Shown here: positions 25,058 through 34,559 of the stretch, piece by piece
How positions within the stretch are numbered: position 1 is the stretch's first letter
Layout: every line of letters starts with the position of its first letter
Assembly (NCBI RefSeq): GCF_006496635.1
Contig: NZ_CP022958.1
Coordinates: 558,001-622,000, forward strand
Length of the DNA: 64,000 nucleotides
DNA from: Azoarcus sp. DD4
GTDB taxonomy: Bacteria > Pseudomonadota > Gammaproteobacteria > Burkholderiales > Rhodocyclaceae
Direction: 5' to 3'
The notes under the pieces: generated by a model
Told to the model about the DNA's origin: nothing
Databases searched by the model: none
The model's input: only the letters and a program-made list of their open reading frames with translations
Made by a program: the position numbers and the translations under genes

Positions 25058-25840
25058 TCAGCTGTCGGCCTTGCCGCTACGGCCGGCGTCGCCGGCGCGG
25101 GTAAATGCGCTCAGTAGATCCACCGGTACCGGGAAGACCAGCGTCGAACTCTTGTCGCCGGCGACCTGGGTGAGCGTCTGCAGATAGCGCAACTGCATCG
25201 CCGCGGGTTCGCGCGAGAGCATTTCAGCCGCCTCCATCAGCGACTGTGCAGCCTGCTTCTCGCCCTCGGCGTGGATCACCTTGGCGCGCCGTTCGCGTTC
25301 GGCCTCGGCCTGGCGGGCAATGGCACGGATCATCGACTCATTGAGATCGACATGCTTGATTTCGACGTTGGCCACCTTGATCCCCCAGGAATCGGTCTGT
25401 GCGTCGAGGATCTGCTGGACATCCAGATTGAGTTTCTCCCGTTCCGCCAGCATCTCGTCCAGCTCATGCTTGCCGAGTACGGCGCGCAAAGTAGTCTGGG
25501 CCAGCTGGCTGGTGGCGACGAGGAAGTTTTCCACCTGGATGATCGCGAGTTGCGGATCGACGACGCGGAAATAGAGCACGGCGTTGACCTTAACAGAGAC
25601 ATTGTCGCGCGAGATGACATCCTGCGGCGGAACATCCATTGTGACTACCCTCAGATCCACCTTCACCATCTGCTGCACGCCGGGGACGATGATGACCAGG
25701 CCGGGTCCCTTCACCTTCCAGAAGCGGCCGAGCAGGAAGACCACGCCGCGTTCGTATTCGCGCAGGATGCGGATCGAGGAGATGACCAGGGCGAGGAGGA
25801 TGACGATGAGGGGCGCAAGGCCGAGCTGGAGGTCGATCAT
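25058..25840 (-). CDS. Slipin (SPFH/stomatin-like membrane protein)
   Basis: The 260-residue protein has an N-terminal membrane segment (residues 6-24) followed by an SPFH domain with ILREYERGVVFLLGRFW and VVTMDVPPQDVISRDN. A charged coiled region (AIARQAEAERERRAKVIHAE) lies near 180-215. Slipins form membrane assemblies and are usually paired with NfeD, as here: the start overlaps the nfeD stop by ATGA. The coupling suggests they are made in fixed ratio. Confidence 0.93.
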   Translation of the reverse strand: MIDLQLGLAPLIVILLALVISSIRILREYERGVVFLLGRFWKVKGPGLVIIVPGVQQMVKVDLRVVTMDVPPQDVISRDNVSVKVNAVLYFRVVDPQLAIIQVENFLVATSQLAQTTLRAVLGKHELDEMLAEREKLNLDVQQILDAQTDSWGIKVANVEIKHVDLNESMIRAIARQAEAERERRAKVIHAEGEKQAAQSLMEAAEMLSREPAAMQLRYLQTLTQVAGDKSSTLVFPVPVDLLSAFTRAGDAGRSGKADS

Positions 25841-27246
25841 GGCATGGGGCTCCTGTCTGCAGATCGTGGCGGGGCGGGCGTAACGTCGAGCGTCAGACCG
25901 TCGACGTGGTCGATGCGCACGTGGCTGCCGGGCGCCAGCGGGCTGGCGCTGCGCGCGCGCCAGCGTTCTCCGCCTACCTCCACCCACCAGTCGCCGTCAT
26001 CCGCGGCGGCGATGACCACGCCGCCGCGGCCGTCCATCTGCTCGCGGCCGCTGACCACCGGTCGAGACCGGCTGCGCGCGGCGAAGCCGCCGATTGCCGC
26101 CATCACCGCAAAGCTCGCCACCGCCAGGCCCGCGATCAGCCCGAGCGGCACGCCGAATCCGGGCGCTTCGGCGTCCATCAGGAACAGGCCACCGACCACG
26201 AAGGCGATCATGCCGCCGATGCCGAGCGCGCCGAAGCTGGGCATGAAGGCCTCGGCCAGCATCAGCGCGGTGCCGATTGCAATCAGCGCCACCCCGGCCC
26301 AGTTCACCGGCAGCAATTGAAAGGCATAGAGCGCGATCAGCAGACAGATGGCGCCGGCGGTGCCGGGCACGCCGAAGCCGGGCGTGGTGAATTCGAAGAA
26401 CAGGCCGTAGATGCCTATCATCATCAGGATCAGCGCGACCTGGGGGTGGGCGAGGGCGGCGAGGATGCGATTGCGCCAGTCCGGCAGCTGCCGTTCGACG
26501 GTGGCCTGGGCGGTGGCGAGCGTGTGCTTGCCGGAGGCGAGTGCGACCTCGCGGCCTTCGAGCTGGCGCAGCAGGTCGGCGAGGTCGGGCGCGACGAGGT
26601 CGATCACCCGCCCGGCCAGCGCCTCTTCGGCGCTCAGGCTGGCGGCCTCCCGCACAGCGCGTTCGGCGAAGTCGGCATTGCGACCGCGCAGCTGGGCGAG
26701 GCTGCGGATATAGGCGGCGGCGTCGGAGACGGCCTTGGCGCTCATGGTGTCGGCCGCGCCCGCCGGGGCGCTCTTGTCCGTCTGCCCGTCGTCCGGGGCG
26801 GCCGGTTCGCGCTTGCCGGGCTGGGCACCGCCGATGCCGATTGCCACCGGTGTGGCAGCGCCGAGATTGGTCGCCGGTGCCATCGCTGCGATGTGGCTGG
26901 CATACAGGATGTAGGTGCCCGCACTGGCGGCGCGGGCGCCTTCCGGCGCGACGAAGGTCGCTACCGGCACCGGCGAGGCGAGAATGTCCTTGATGATGCT
27001 GCGCATCGAGGTGTCCAGCCCGCCCGGGGTGTCCATCTCGATCACGACCAGCGCCGCTCCCTTGCCGGCTGCCAGACCGAGGCCGCGCTGCAGATAGTCG
27101 GCCGTGGCGGGGCCGATGACACCGTCCACCCGCAGCACGACAACCTCGGCGGCGCGGCTTGCAGCCGTCGGCGATAGCATCGCCGCCAGACACAGCATGG
27201 CGAAGGCGACAATGCGGCGTAGCCGCGCAAGGGTGGAAGCCCGCAT
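25837..27246 (-). CDS. NfeD-type membrane serine protease
   Basis: The 469-residue protein is the long NfeD form. It has a signal peptide (to about residue 32), a ClpP-like protease domain with DTPGGLDTSMRSIIKDIL and the nucleophile Ser in GARAASAGTYILYAS, a set of about four to five membrane segments (270-390), and a C-terminal OB-like NfeD domain. The partner slipin is the expected substrate or scaffold, from known slipin-NfeD pairs. Confidence 0.93.
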   Translation of the reverse strand: MRASTLARLRRIVAFAMLCLAAMLSPTAASRAAEVVVLRVDGVIGPATADYLQRGLGLAAGKGAALVVIEMDTPGGLDTSMRSIIKDILASPVPVATFVAPEGARAASAGTYILYASHIAAMAPATNLGAATPVAIGIGGAQPGKREPAAPDDGQTDKSAPAGAADTMSAKAVSDAAAYIRSLAQLRGRNADFAERAVREAASLSAEEALAGRVIDLVAPDLADLLRQLEGREVALASGKHTLATAQATVERQLPDWRNRILAALAHPQVALILMMIGIYGLFFEFTTPGFGVPGTAGAICLLIALYAFQLLPVNWAGVALIAIGTALMLAEAFMPSFGALGIGGMIAFVVGGLFLMDAEAPGFGVPLGLIAGLAVASFAVMAAIGGFAARSRSRPVVSGREQMDGRGGVVIAAADDGDWWVEVGGERWRARSASPLAPGSHVRIDHVDGLTLDVTPAPPRSADRSPMP

Positions 27247-27265
27247 CGCACTGCCTCCGCTGGCG

Positions 27266-27293
27266 AAAAAGCCGGATGCCCCGGTGGGGCTTT
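27266..27293 (-). terminator. Rho-independent terminator downstream of hslR
   Basis: Read on the minus strand, AAAGCC pairs with GGCTTT around an inner GCCCC/GGGGC stem, and a run of five T follows. It lies 38 bases after the hslR stop and before the nfeD start, separating the two units. Confidence 0.75.
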
Positions 27294-27330
27294 CTGATTC
27301 CAGTGTAGTGCGGGGGTGGCGCTTTCGCGC

Positions 27331-27750
27331 CTAGAAGTCGGTGAAGCGGCGGATCTGGCGGCGGTCGCGCTTGGTCGGGCGGCCGTGCAGATCGGCGCCG
27401 GGCGTGGCGGCGAACCTGCGCATTTCACGCGCTTCGCTGCGGCGGGCGATGCTTTCCGCGGTTTCTTCGTAGAGTTGCTGGGCGACGCTGGCCGGGCCGC
27501 GTTTTTCGGCGATGTCGCGGACGATGACGGTGAAGACGTCGTCGCCGATGGTGATGTCAAGCCGGTCACCCGCCTTGACCTCGCGCGAGGGCTTCACCGC
27601 GACGCCGTTGAGCTTGACCTTGCCGCCATCGACCGCGTCGGTGGCGCCGGTACGGTGCTTGAAGAAGCGGGCCGCCCACAGCCACTTGTCGATGCGGGTG
27701 CGGGCGTCGGGATGGTTGGGCGGGTGCTTGTCGGACACGGCTTGCGGCAT
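27331..27750 (-). CDS. hslR: RNA-binding S4 domain protein, Hsp15-like
   Basis: Hsp15 binds the free 50S subunit carrying nascent tRNA and helps recycle it after heat shock. The 139-residue protein has the S4 domain from about residue 18: RIDKWLWAARFFKHRTGATD, then GGKVKLNGVAVKPSREVKAG, with a basic C-terminal tail (GRPTKRDRRQIRRFTDF). Length and layout match E. coli HslR. Confidence 0.9.
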   Translation of the reverse strand: MPQAVSDKHPPNHPDARTRIDKWLWAARFFKHRTGATDAVDGGKVKLNGVAVKPSREVKAGDRLDITIGDDVFTVIVRDIAEKRGPASVAQQLYEETAESIARRSEAREMRRFAATPGADLHGRPTKRDRRQIRRFTDF

Positions 27751-27778
27751 TCCTCGATGGAGGACCGCATTATCCGCC

Positions 27779-27802
27779 GCGCCTGGCCGTGAGGCCAGGC
27801 GC
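27779..27802 (-). terminator. Strong hairpin after cysN
   Basis: GCGCCTGGCC (27779-27788) and GGCCAGGCGC (27793-27802) make a perfect 10-bp stem with a 4-base loop, 12 bases beyond the cysN stop. No T run follows, so it may be an RNA-stabilising or weak terminator hairpin. Confidence 0.55.
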
Positions 27803-27813
27803 GGCAGAGGGCG

Positions 27814-29100
27814 TCAGCCGATCATGCCGGCGCCGACGGTGTTGTTGGTGCTTTCGTCGATGATGATGAAGGCACCGGTGGCACGGTTGTCGGCATAGCG
27901 GTCGGCGACGATGGGCTGGGCGAGCTTGAGCGTGAGGCGGGCGATATCGTTCATCGCCAGGCTGGTGGCGGCTTCCTGCTCCAGCGTGTTCACGTCCAGT
28001 CGGTAGTCGATCTTGGCGATCTTGGCCTTGGCCTCGCGGGTGGTGTGGCGCACGAGGTAGGTGCGGGCCGGCGACATCGGCGTTTCCGACAGCCAGCACA
28101 CGGTGGCGTCGATCTGCTTGACCGCTTCAGGCGCTTCGGCGGACTTGACGATCATGTCGCCGCGCGAGATGTCGATCTCGTCTTCCAGCAGCAGGGTCAC
28201 CGACTGCTCGTGGATGGCGCGGGCGAGCTTCTCGCCGCCGAGTTCGATCGCCTTGACCTTGCTGGTGGCGCCGGACGGCAGCACGGTGATGGCGTCGCCG
28301 ACGGCCACTTCACCCGATTCCACCCGGCCCATGAAGCCGCGGTAGTCGTGCAGCTCGGGGTTGGCGGAATCCTGCGGGCGGCACACGAACTGCACCGGGA
28401 AGCGGAAGTTCTCGGCGGTTTCGGTGTGGGCAGCGGGCGCGGCTTCGAGGATCTCGAGCAGCGTGGGGCCGTCGTACCAGCCGAGGCGGTCGCCGCGGTC
28501 GACGATCATGTCGCCGGCCAGCGCCGACATCGGGATGAAGCGCACGTCCTTGATGCCGAGCTTGTCGGCGAAGGCGAGGTAGTCGGCGCGGATCTGCTCG
28601 TACACCTTCTGGTCGTAGTCGACCAGATCCATCTTGTTCACCGCCACCAGCAGGTGCGGGATGCCGACCAGGCTGGCGAGGTAGGAGTGGCGGCGGGTCT
28701 GGGTGAGCACGCCCTTGCGCGCATCGACCAGGATGATCGCCAGGTTGGCGGTGGAGGCGGCCGTCACCATGTTGCGGGTGTACTGCTCGTGGCCCGGCGC
28801 GTCGGCAATGATGTACTTGCGGGTGCCGGTGGAGAAGTAGCGGTAGGCGACGTCGATGGTGATGCCCTGCTCGCGCTCGGCCTGCAGGCCGTCGGTGAGC
28901 AGCGAGAGGTCGACCGCGCTCATGCCGCGCTTGGCCGAGGTCTTCTCGATGGCGTTCATGGTGTCGGCGAGGATGGCCTTGGTGTCGAACAGCAGGCGGC
29001 CGATCAGCGTGCTCTTGCCGTCATCCACGCTGCCACAGGTGAGGAAGCGCAGCAGGCCGTTGTCGATTTCGGGCAGTTGTTCAGGGGCGGACATGTTCAT
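27814..29100 (-). CDS. cysN: Sulfate adenylyltransferase subunit 1 (GTPase) CysN
   Basis: CysN drives APS formation by CysD with GTP hydrolysis. The 428-residue protein has P-loop GSVDDGKSTLIGRLL near residue 23, DAPGHEQYTRNM (G3) near 105 and NKMDLVDY (G4) near 160, then EF-Tu-like beta-barrel domains. It lacks a CysC (APS kinase) extension, consistent with the direct APS reductase encoded nearby. About 410 bases separate it from cysD, unusually far for this pair; the gap holds a long inverted repeat. Confidence 0.96.
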   Translation of the reverse strand: MNMSAPEQLPEIDNGLLRFLTCGSVDDGKSTLIGRLLFDTKAILADTMNAIEKTSAKRGMSAVDLSLLTDGLQAEREQGITIDVAYRYFSTGTRKYIIADAPGHEQYTRNMVTAASTANLAIILVDARKGVLTQTRRHSYLASLVGIPHLLVAVNKMDLVDYDQKVYEQIRADYLAFADKLGIKDVRFIPMSALAGDMIVDRGDRLGWYDGPTLLEILEAAPAAHTETAENFRFPVQFVCRPQDSANPELHDYRGFMGRVESGEVAVGDAITVLPSGATSKVKAIELGGEKLARAIHEQSVTLLLEDEIDISRGDMIVKSAEAPEAVKQIDATVCWLSETPMSPARTYLVRHTTREAKAKIAKIDYRLDVNTLEQEAATSLAMNDIARLTLKLAQPIVADRYADNRATGAFIIIDESTNNTVGAGMIG

Positions 29101-29180
29101 CGTTCCTTCGATTTCTTTCGAGAATTCGGTGCTGCTAATCGGTTGTTCTGTGTGCGGCGGTGGTAATCCGCCGGGGCCGC

Positions 29181-29453
29181 CAGGGTATTCCTTCTGCAGG
29201 CTGCGGAACTCGCCCTGCGGGCTCGGCAGTCCTCGCCTGCGCCAGGAACACCCCGTCGTCCCCGGCTACCGTGGGCGCTGCTCGAAGGGCAGCAAAACCG
29301 TGAGGCTGCGGTGGTTGGTTGTTCATGCCTTTTGCCGCTACGGCCGCAAATCAACCTCAGCGGGATGTGCGGGGTGTTTGTGGAGGGGGGCGAGGACTGT
29401 CTGAGCGAGCGTAGCGAGCGAGTTCCGCAGCCCCCCGGAACAAATACCCCGCG
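29181..29453. repeat. Long imperfect inverted repeat between cysD and cysN
   Basis: The left arm (29181-29265) and right arm (29370-29453) are related in inverted orientation. Shared blocks on the left-arm strand are GGTATT, CTGCGGAACTCGC, CAGTCCTCGC and AACACCCCG. The right arm includes GCGAGCGTAGCGAGCG, a self-complementary-type core. The roughly 104-base centre and the flanks up to cysD (29454-29511) contain no gene I can support. The arms look like two copies of one mobile extragenic repeat in opposite directions. Confidence 0.7.
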
Positions 29454-29511
29454 CAACGCCCAATCCGAATCCTCGGTTTTCAACCCACAAACAACCGACC
29501 CACCCAAAAAA

Positions 29512-30426
29512 TCAGAAATACCCTTCCTTCTTCCGCTGCTCCATCGACGCCTCGGAGGTCTGGTCGTCCATCCGCGTCGCACCGCGTTCGGTAATCGTGG
29601 TGGTCGCGGTTTCGGCCAGGATCTTGGCCACGGTGTCCGCGTCGGACTCCACCGGCGCCGTGCAGGTGATGTCGCCGACGGTGCGGAAGCGCACCAGCAC
29701 GTCCTCGATCACGTCGCCCGGCTTGGCCGGGGTCAGCTCGGTCACCGGCTGCAGCAGGCCGTTCTTGCGCACCACCGGCCGCACGTGGGCGAAGTAGATC
29801 GACGGCAGTTCGAGCTTTTCGCGCTCGATGTACTGCCACACGTCCAGCTCGGTCCAGTTCGAGATCGGGAAGGCGCGGATGTTCTCGCCCTTGTGCGAGC
29901 GCGCGTTGTACAGGTTCCACAGCTCGGGGCGCTGGTTCTTCGGGTCCCACTGGCCGAATTCGTCGCGGAAACTCATGATCCGCTCCTTCGCCCGCGCCTT
30001 CTCCTCGTCGCGGCGGGCGCCGCCGATGCAGGCGTCGAAGCCGAACTCCTCGATCGCCTCCAGCAGCGTCACCGACTGGTGCTTGTTACGCGACTCGTCC
30101 GGCGTCTTCAGCACCACGGTACCGCGCGCCATCGAATCCTCCACCGAACGCACGATCAGGCGCTCGCCCAGCTCCGCGGCGCGACGGTCGCGGAACTCGA
30201 TGACTTCCGGATAGTTGTGGCCGGTATCGACGTGCAGCAGCGGGAAGGGGAAGCGGCCGGGGCGGAACGCCTTCTCCGCCAGCCGCAGCAGACACAGCGA
30301 ATCCTTGCCGCCGGAAAACAGCAGCGCCGGATTGGAGCACTGGCCCGCGACCTCGCGCAGGATGTGGATGGCCTCGGCCTCGAGCCAGTCCAGGTGGGAA
30401 AGCGTCTGTTTGGTCAGCGTCGACAT
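29512..30426 (-). CDS. cysD: Sulfate adenylyltransferase subunit 2 CysD
   Basis: CysD forms APS from ATP and sulfate. The 304-residue protein has the PP-loop LLFSGGKDSLCLLRLAEKAF near residue 35, HVDTGHNYPEVIEFRD near 67 and the conserved C-terminus MEQRKKEGYF. The ATG at 30426 gives the usual MSTLTKQTLSHLDWLEAE start. Confidence 0.97.
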   Translation of the reverse strand: MSTLTKQTLSHLDWLEAEAIHILREVAGQCSNPALLFSGGKDSLCLLRLAEKAFRPGRFPFPLLHVDTGHNYPEVIEFRDRRAAELGERLIVRSVEDSMARGTVVLKTPDESRNKHQSVTLLEAIEEFGFDACIGGARRDEEKARAKERIMSFRDEFGQWDPKNQRPELWNLYNARSHKGENIRAFPISNWTELDVWQYIEREKLELPSIYFAHVRPVVRKNGLLQPVTELTPAKPGDVIEDVLVRFRTVGDITCTAPVESDADTVAKILAETATTTITERGATRMDDQTSEASMEQRKKEGYF

Positions 30427-30451
30427 CTTCAGGTTACCGTTTCGATTGTAT

Positions 30452-30550
30452 TCAGTGGGCGCGCAGTGCCCGCACGGCGGCGCGCAGCCCGGCACACAGC
30501 GCAAGGAGGCGATGCATGACGGAAGGCGGATTGTGCCTCAATGCGTTCAT
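30452..30550 (-). CDS. Small ORF between cysH and cysD (32 residues, unproven)
   Basis: An ATG lies two bases after the cysH stop and opens a 32-codon frame, MNALRHNPPSVMHRLLALCA followed by GLRAAVRALRAH, ending 25 bases before the cysD start. It has a hydrophobic, basic helix. The close spacing suggests translational coupling, and it could be a real small protein or only a spacer that carries ribosomes towards cysD. No similarity is claimed. Confidence 0.35.
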   Translation of the reverse strand: MNALRHNPPSVMHRLLALCAGLRAAVRALRAH

Positions 30551-30552
30551 GG

Positions 30553-31323
30553 TCAGCTCTTCTTGACGTGCAGGCCGCACTCTTTGGAGGCCGGATCTTC
30601 CCACCACCAGCGGCCGGCGCGGACGTCCTCGCCCAGCGCGATCGCGCGCGTGCAAGGCGCGCAACCGATGCTCGGGTAGAACTGGTCGTGCAGCGCGTTG
30701 TAGGGCACCTCGTTCATCCGGATATAAGCCCACACCTCGGCCTCCGTCCAGTCGGACAGCGGGTTGAACTTCTCCAGCCCATTGCCGGCGTCGAACTCGC
30801 GCAGCGCGAGGCCGGTGCGCGTCACCGACTGCGCGGCGCGCAGGCCGGTCACCCACGCTTTCTTGCCGGCGAGCGCGCGGCGCAGCGGCTCCATCTTGCG
30901 GATGCCGCAACAGGCCTTGCGCAGTTCCACCGAGTCGTAGAAAGCGTTGATGCCCTCGCTGCGGACGAACTGCTCGACCGCCGTGGCATCCGGGAAGAAC
31001 ACCTTCAGCTTCGTGCCGTAGCGCTGCTCGACCTCGCCCATCAGCGTATAGGTTTCGGCCGGCAGGCGGCCGGTGTCGAGCGAGAAGATCTCGATCGGCA
31101 GCTTGCCGCCCAGGATGAGGTCGGTCAGCACCATGTCTTCGGCGCCGAAGCTGTTGGCGAAGGTGATCTCGCCATTGGCGCCGAGTTCGGCCACCGCGGC
31201 GGCCAGCAGCTCGCGCGCGGCCGCGGCCTTGGCGGCGACGCTGGCGCGCAGGGCCTCGGTCAGCTCGGGGCGGGTCGCCGGGTTGGTGGCTGCGGGGCGC
31301 AGCAGGGAGACCGCGCCGCTCAT
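30553..31323 (-). CDS. cysH: Adenylyl-sulfate (APS) reductase CysH
   Basis: CysH reduces APS to sulfite with thioredoxin electrons. The 256-residue protein has the PP-loop-like ANSFGAEDMVLTDLI near residue 55 and LDTGRLPAETY near 90. The cysteine pairs KACCGIRKMEPL and GCAPCTRA bind a 4Fe-4S cluster and mark the APS-using (not PAPS) type. KECGLHVKKS at the end holds the catalytic Cys. The ATG at 31323 overlaps the stop of the DUF934 gene (ATGA). Confidence 0.94.
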   Translation of the reverse strand: MSGAVSLLRPAATNPATRPELTEALRASVAAKAAAARELLAAAVAELGANGEITFANSFGAEDMVLTDLILGGKLPIEIFSLDTGRLPAETYTLMGEVEQRYGTKLKVFFPDATAVEQFVRSEGINAFYDSVELRKACCGIRKMEPLRRALAGKKAWVTGLRAAQSVTRTGLALREFDAGNGLEKFNPLSDWTEAEVWAYIRMNEVPYNALHDQFYPSIGCAPCTRAIALGEDVRAGRWWWEDPASKECGLHVKKS

Positions 31324-31845
31324 GATGCGCGTACCTCGCGTTGCGCCCGCGCCCACAGCGGACGCGGCTCGTCCACCGCGCCCTGGTAGGGTACGCTGAA
31401 GTCGCCGAGGCTGGCGATCGCCGCTTCCAGCTGGGCGTCGGTATAGCGGCCGTCGTTGGGCTGCAGGGTGTCGAAGCCGCAGCGCACATAGGCCTGGAAC
31501 TGGTCGCGCAGCACGTCGCCGATCGCGCGCAGCTCGCCGGTGTAGCCGTGGCGGGTGCGCAGCAGCGCGGCGGTGGAATAGCCGCGGCCGTCGGTGAAGG
31601 CCGGGAAGTTGACCGCCACCGCGGCCAGTTTAGGCAGGTCGGCGGCGATCAGTTCGGCGCCCTCGGCGGCGTCCAGCCACACGCCGACGTCGCCGCGGGC
31701 GGCGAGTTCGGTGGTGCGCGCCTGCCACACGGCCAGCGGCACCAGCACCGGGCCGGCGGGAATGGAGACGGTTTCCGGGGTGACGCCTTCGGCGAGGCGG
31801 ACGATCTGACGGGCGTCGTCCTCGACGCGGCGGTTGCGGATCACT

Positions 31846-31853
<8 letters not shown>
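31320..31853 (-). CDS. DUF934 protein of the sulfite reductase operon
   Basis: The 177-residue soluble protein starts MPKVIRNRRVEDD and belongs to the DUF934 family, which is regularly found between cysI and cysH in proteobacteria. VAVNFPAFTDGRGYSTAALL and GDVLRDQFQAYVRCGFDT are the conserved blocks. It overlaps cysI by 8 bases at its start and cysH by 4 at its end. The biochemical role is not known; an accessory role in sulfite reduction is inferred from position. Confidence 0.9.
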
Positions 31854-33528
<1,675 letters not shown>

Positions 33529-33587
33529 CGCGTCTCTCTCGTTGAGTTCGGTCTGTGCTGCGGGTGGTGCAGTGGCCGCTTGTGGTA

Positions 33588-34367
33588 TCAGTGGCCGATC
33601 AGCTTGGCGCCCACCAGCACCAGCATCGTTGCCAGGATGGGGCGCAGCACCCGGTCCGGCACCTTGGTGGAAATATGGCTGCCCAGCCAGATCCCCGGCA
33701 GGGAGCCGACGATCAGGCTGCCGAGCAGGAACCAGTCGACGCTGCCCAGCATCCAGTGGCCGATGCCGGCCACCAGCGTCAGCGGCACCGCGTGGGCGAT
33801 GTCGGAGCCGACGATGCGCAGCGCAGGCATGGTCGGATACAGGAAGAACAGCGCGGTGACGCCGAGCGCGCCGGCACCCACCGACGAGATCGACACCAGT
33901 ACGCCGAGCACCGCGCCGACCAGCACCGTCAGCCTCGCGGTGCGCTTCGGGTTGGGCTGGCCGCCGAAGCGGGCTACCGCGTAGGCCTGGATCTGCTTGC
34001 GGAAGATGATGGCCACGGCGGTCAGCAGCAGTGCGACGCCGAGCGCCCCCTTGATCAGCCCGGCCGCGCCGTCGATGCCGCCGGGAGCGAAGCTGCCCAC
34101 CAGCACCAGCGTCAGCGCAGCGGCCGGGATGCTACCGGTGGCGAGCCGCCTTGTCACCGTCCAGTCCACCGTGCCCTTGAGTCCGTGCGCGACGGTGCCG
34201 CCGGCCTTGGTGATGGCGGCGTAGAGCAGGTCGGTGCCGACCGCGACCGACGGGTGGATGCCGAACAGCAGCACCAGCAGCGGCGTCATCAGCGATCCGC
34301 CGCCGACGCCGGTCAGGCCGACGATGGCGCCAACTGCAAATCCGGCAACGGTGTAGGCGAAGTCCAT
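33588..34367 (-). CDS. TSUP (TauE/SafE) family membrane transporter, probable sulfite/sulfur exporter
   Basis: The 259-residue protein has about eight membrane segments. The duplicated family motif is seen as VGAIVGLTGVGGGSLMTPLL near residue 12 and LGVLVSISSVGAGALGVTAL near 150. It is 59 bases upstream of cysI on the same strand, at the head of the sulfate assimilation genes and divergent from cysB. That position suggests transport of sulfite or another sulfur oxyanion. Confidence 0.88.
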   Translation of the reverse strand: MDFAYTVAGFAVGAIVGLTGVGGGSLMTPLLVLLFGIHPSVAVGTDLLYAAITKAGGTVAHGLKGTVDWTVTRRLATGSIPAAALTLVLVGSFAPGGIDGAAGLIKGALGVALLLTAVAIIFRKQIQAYAVARFGGQPNPKRTARLTVLVGAVLGVLVSISSVGAGALGVTALFFLYPTMPALRIVGSDIAHAVPLTLVAGIGHWMLGSVDWFLLGSLIVGSLPGIWLGSHISTKVPDRVLRPILATMLVLVGAKLIGH

Positions 34368-34468
34368 GGGTACAGGTCCTTGATGTTGCGGCGCATCGTA
34401 AATGAGCTTGTTTAGTTCAAAAAGCGGTTTCGCGTTAGACTTTAAGAAGAATTGGTTATTAAGGATGC

Positions 34469-34559
34469 TGAGATGAAACAACCTCCACGCTCACTACGCT
34501 CGCAGCCCTCCAAGGGGGCGTCAGCATGCTTGAGACGGCTCGGCGCATACTGAGATGAA
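34469..34559 (+). repeat. Direct-repeat-flanked insertion between the cysB Shine-Dalgarno and start codon
   Basis: CTGAGATGAA occurs at 34469-34478 and again, across the cysB start, at 34550-34559 (the second copy preceded by A, not G). The ~71 bases between carry GC-rich extragenic-repeat sequence with CCACGCTCACTACGCTCGC and CCCTCCAAGGGGG. The pattern looks like a small repeat element that duplicated its target and displaced the purine-rich AAGGATG upstream of the start by 81 bases. Confidence 0.6.
34473..34553 (+). CDS. cysB leader ORF (26 codons)
   Basis: The ATG of the first repeat copy sits just behind TTAAGGATGCTGAG and opens a 26-codon frame that stops with TGA at 34551-34553, one base before the cysB ATG. 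It was probably created by the insertion. Its role may be to deliver ribosomes to cysB; the peptide sequence itself shows no domain. Confidence 0.4.
   Translation: MKQPPRSLRSQPSKGASACLRRLGAY

Noticed and set aside
23087..25117. A 676-codon frame opposite the CHASE-PAS-GGDEF gene
   Set aside because: It mirrors the codon structure of the real gene, has no recognisable domain, and carries the usual shadow composition.
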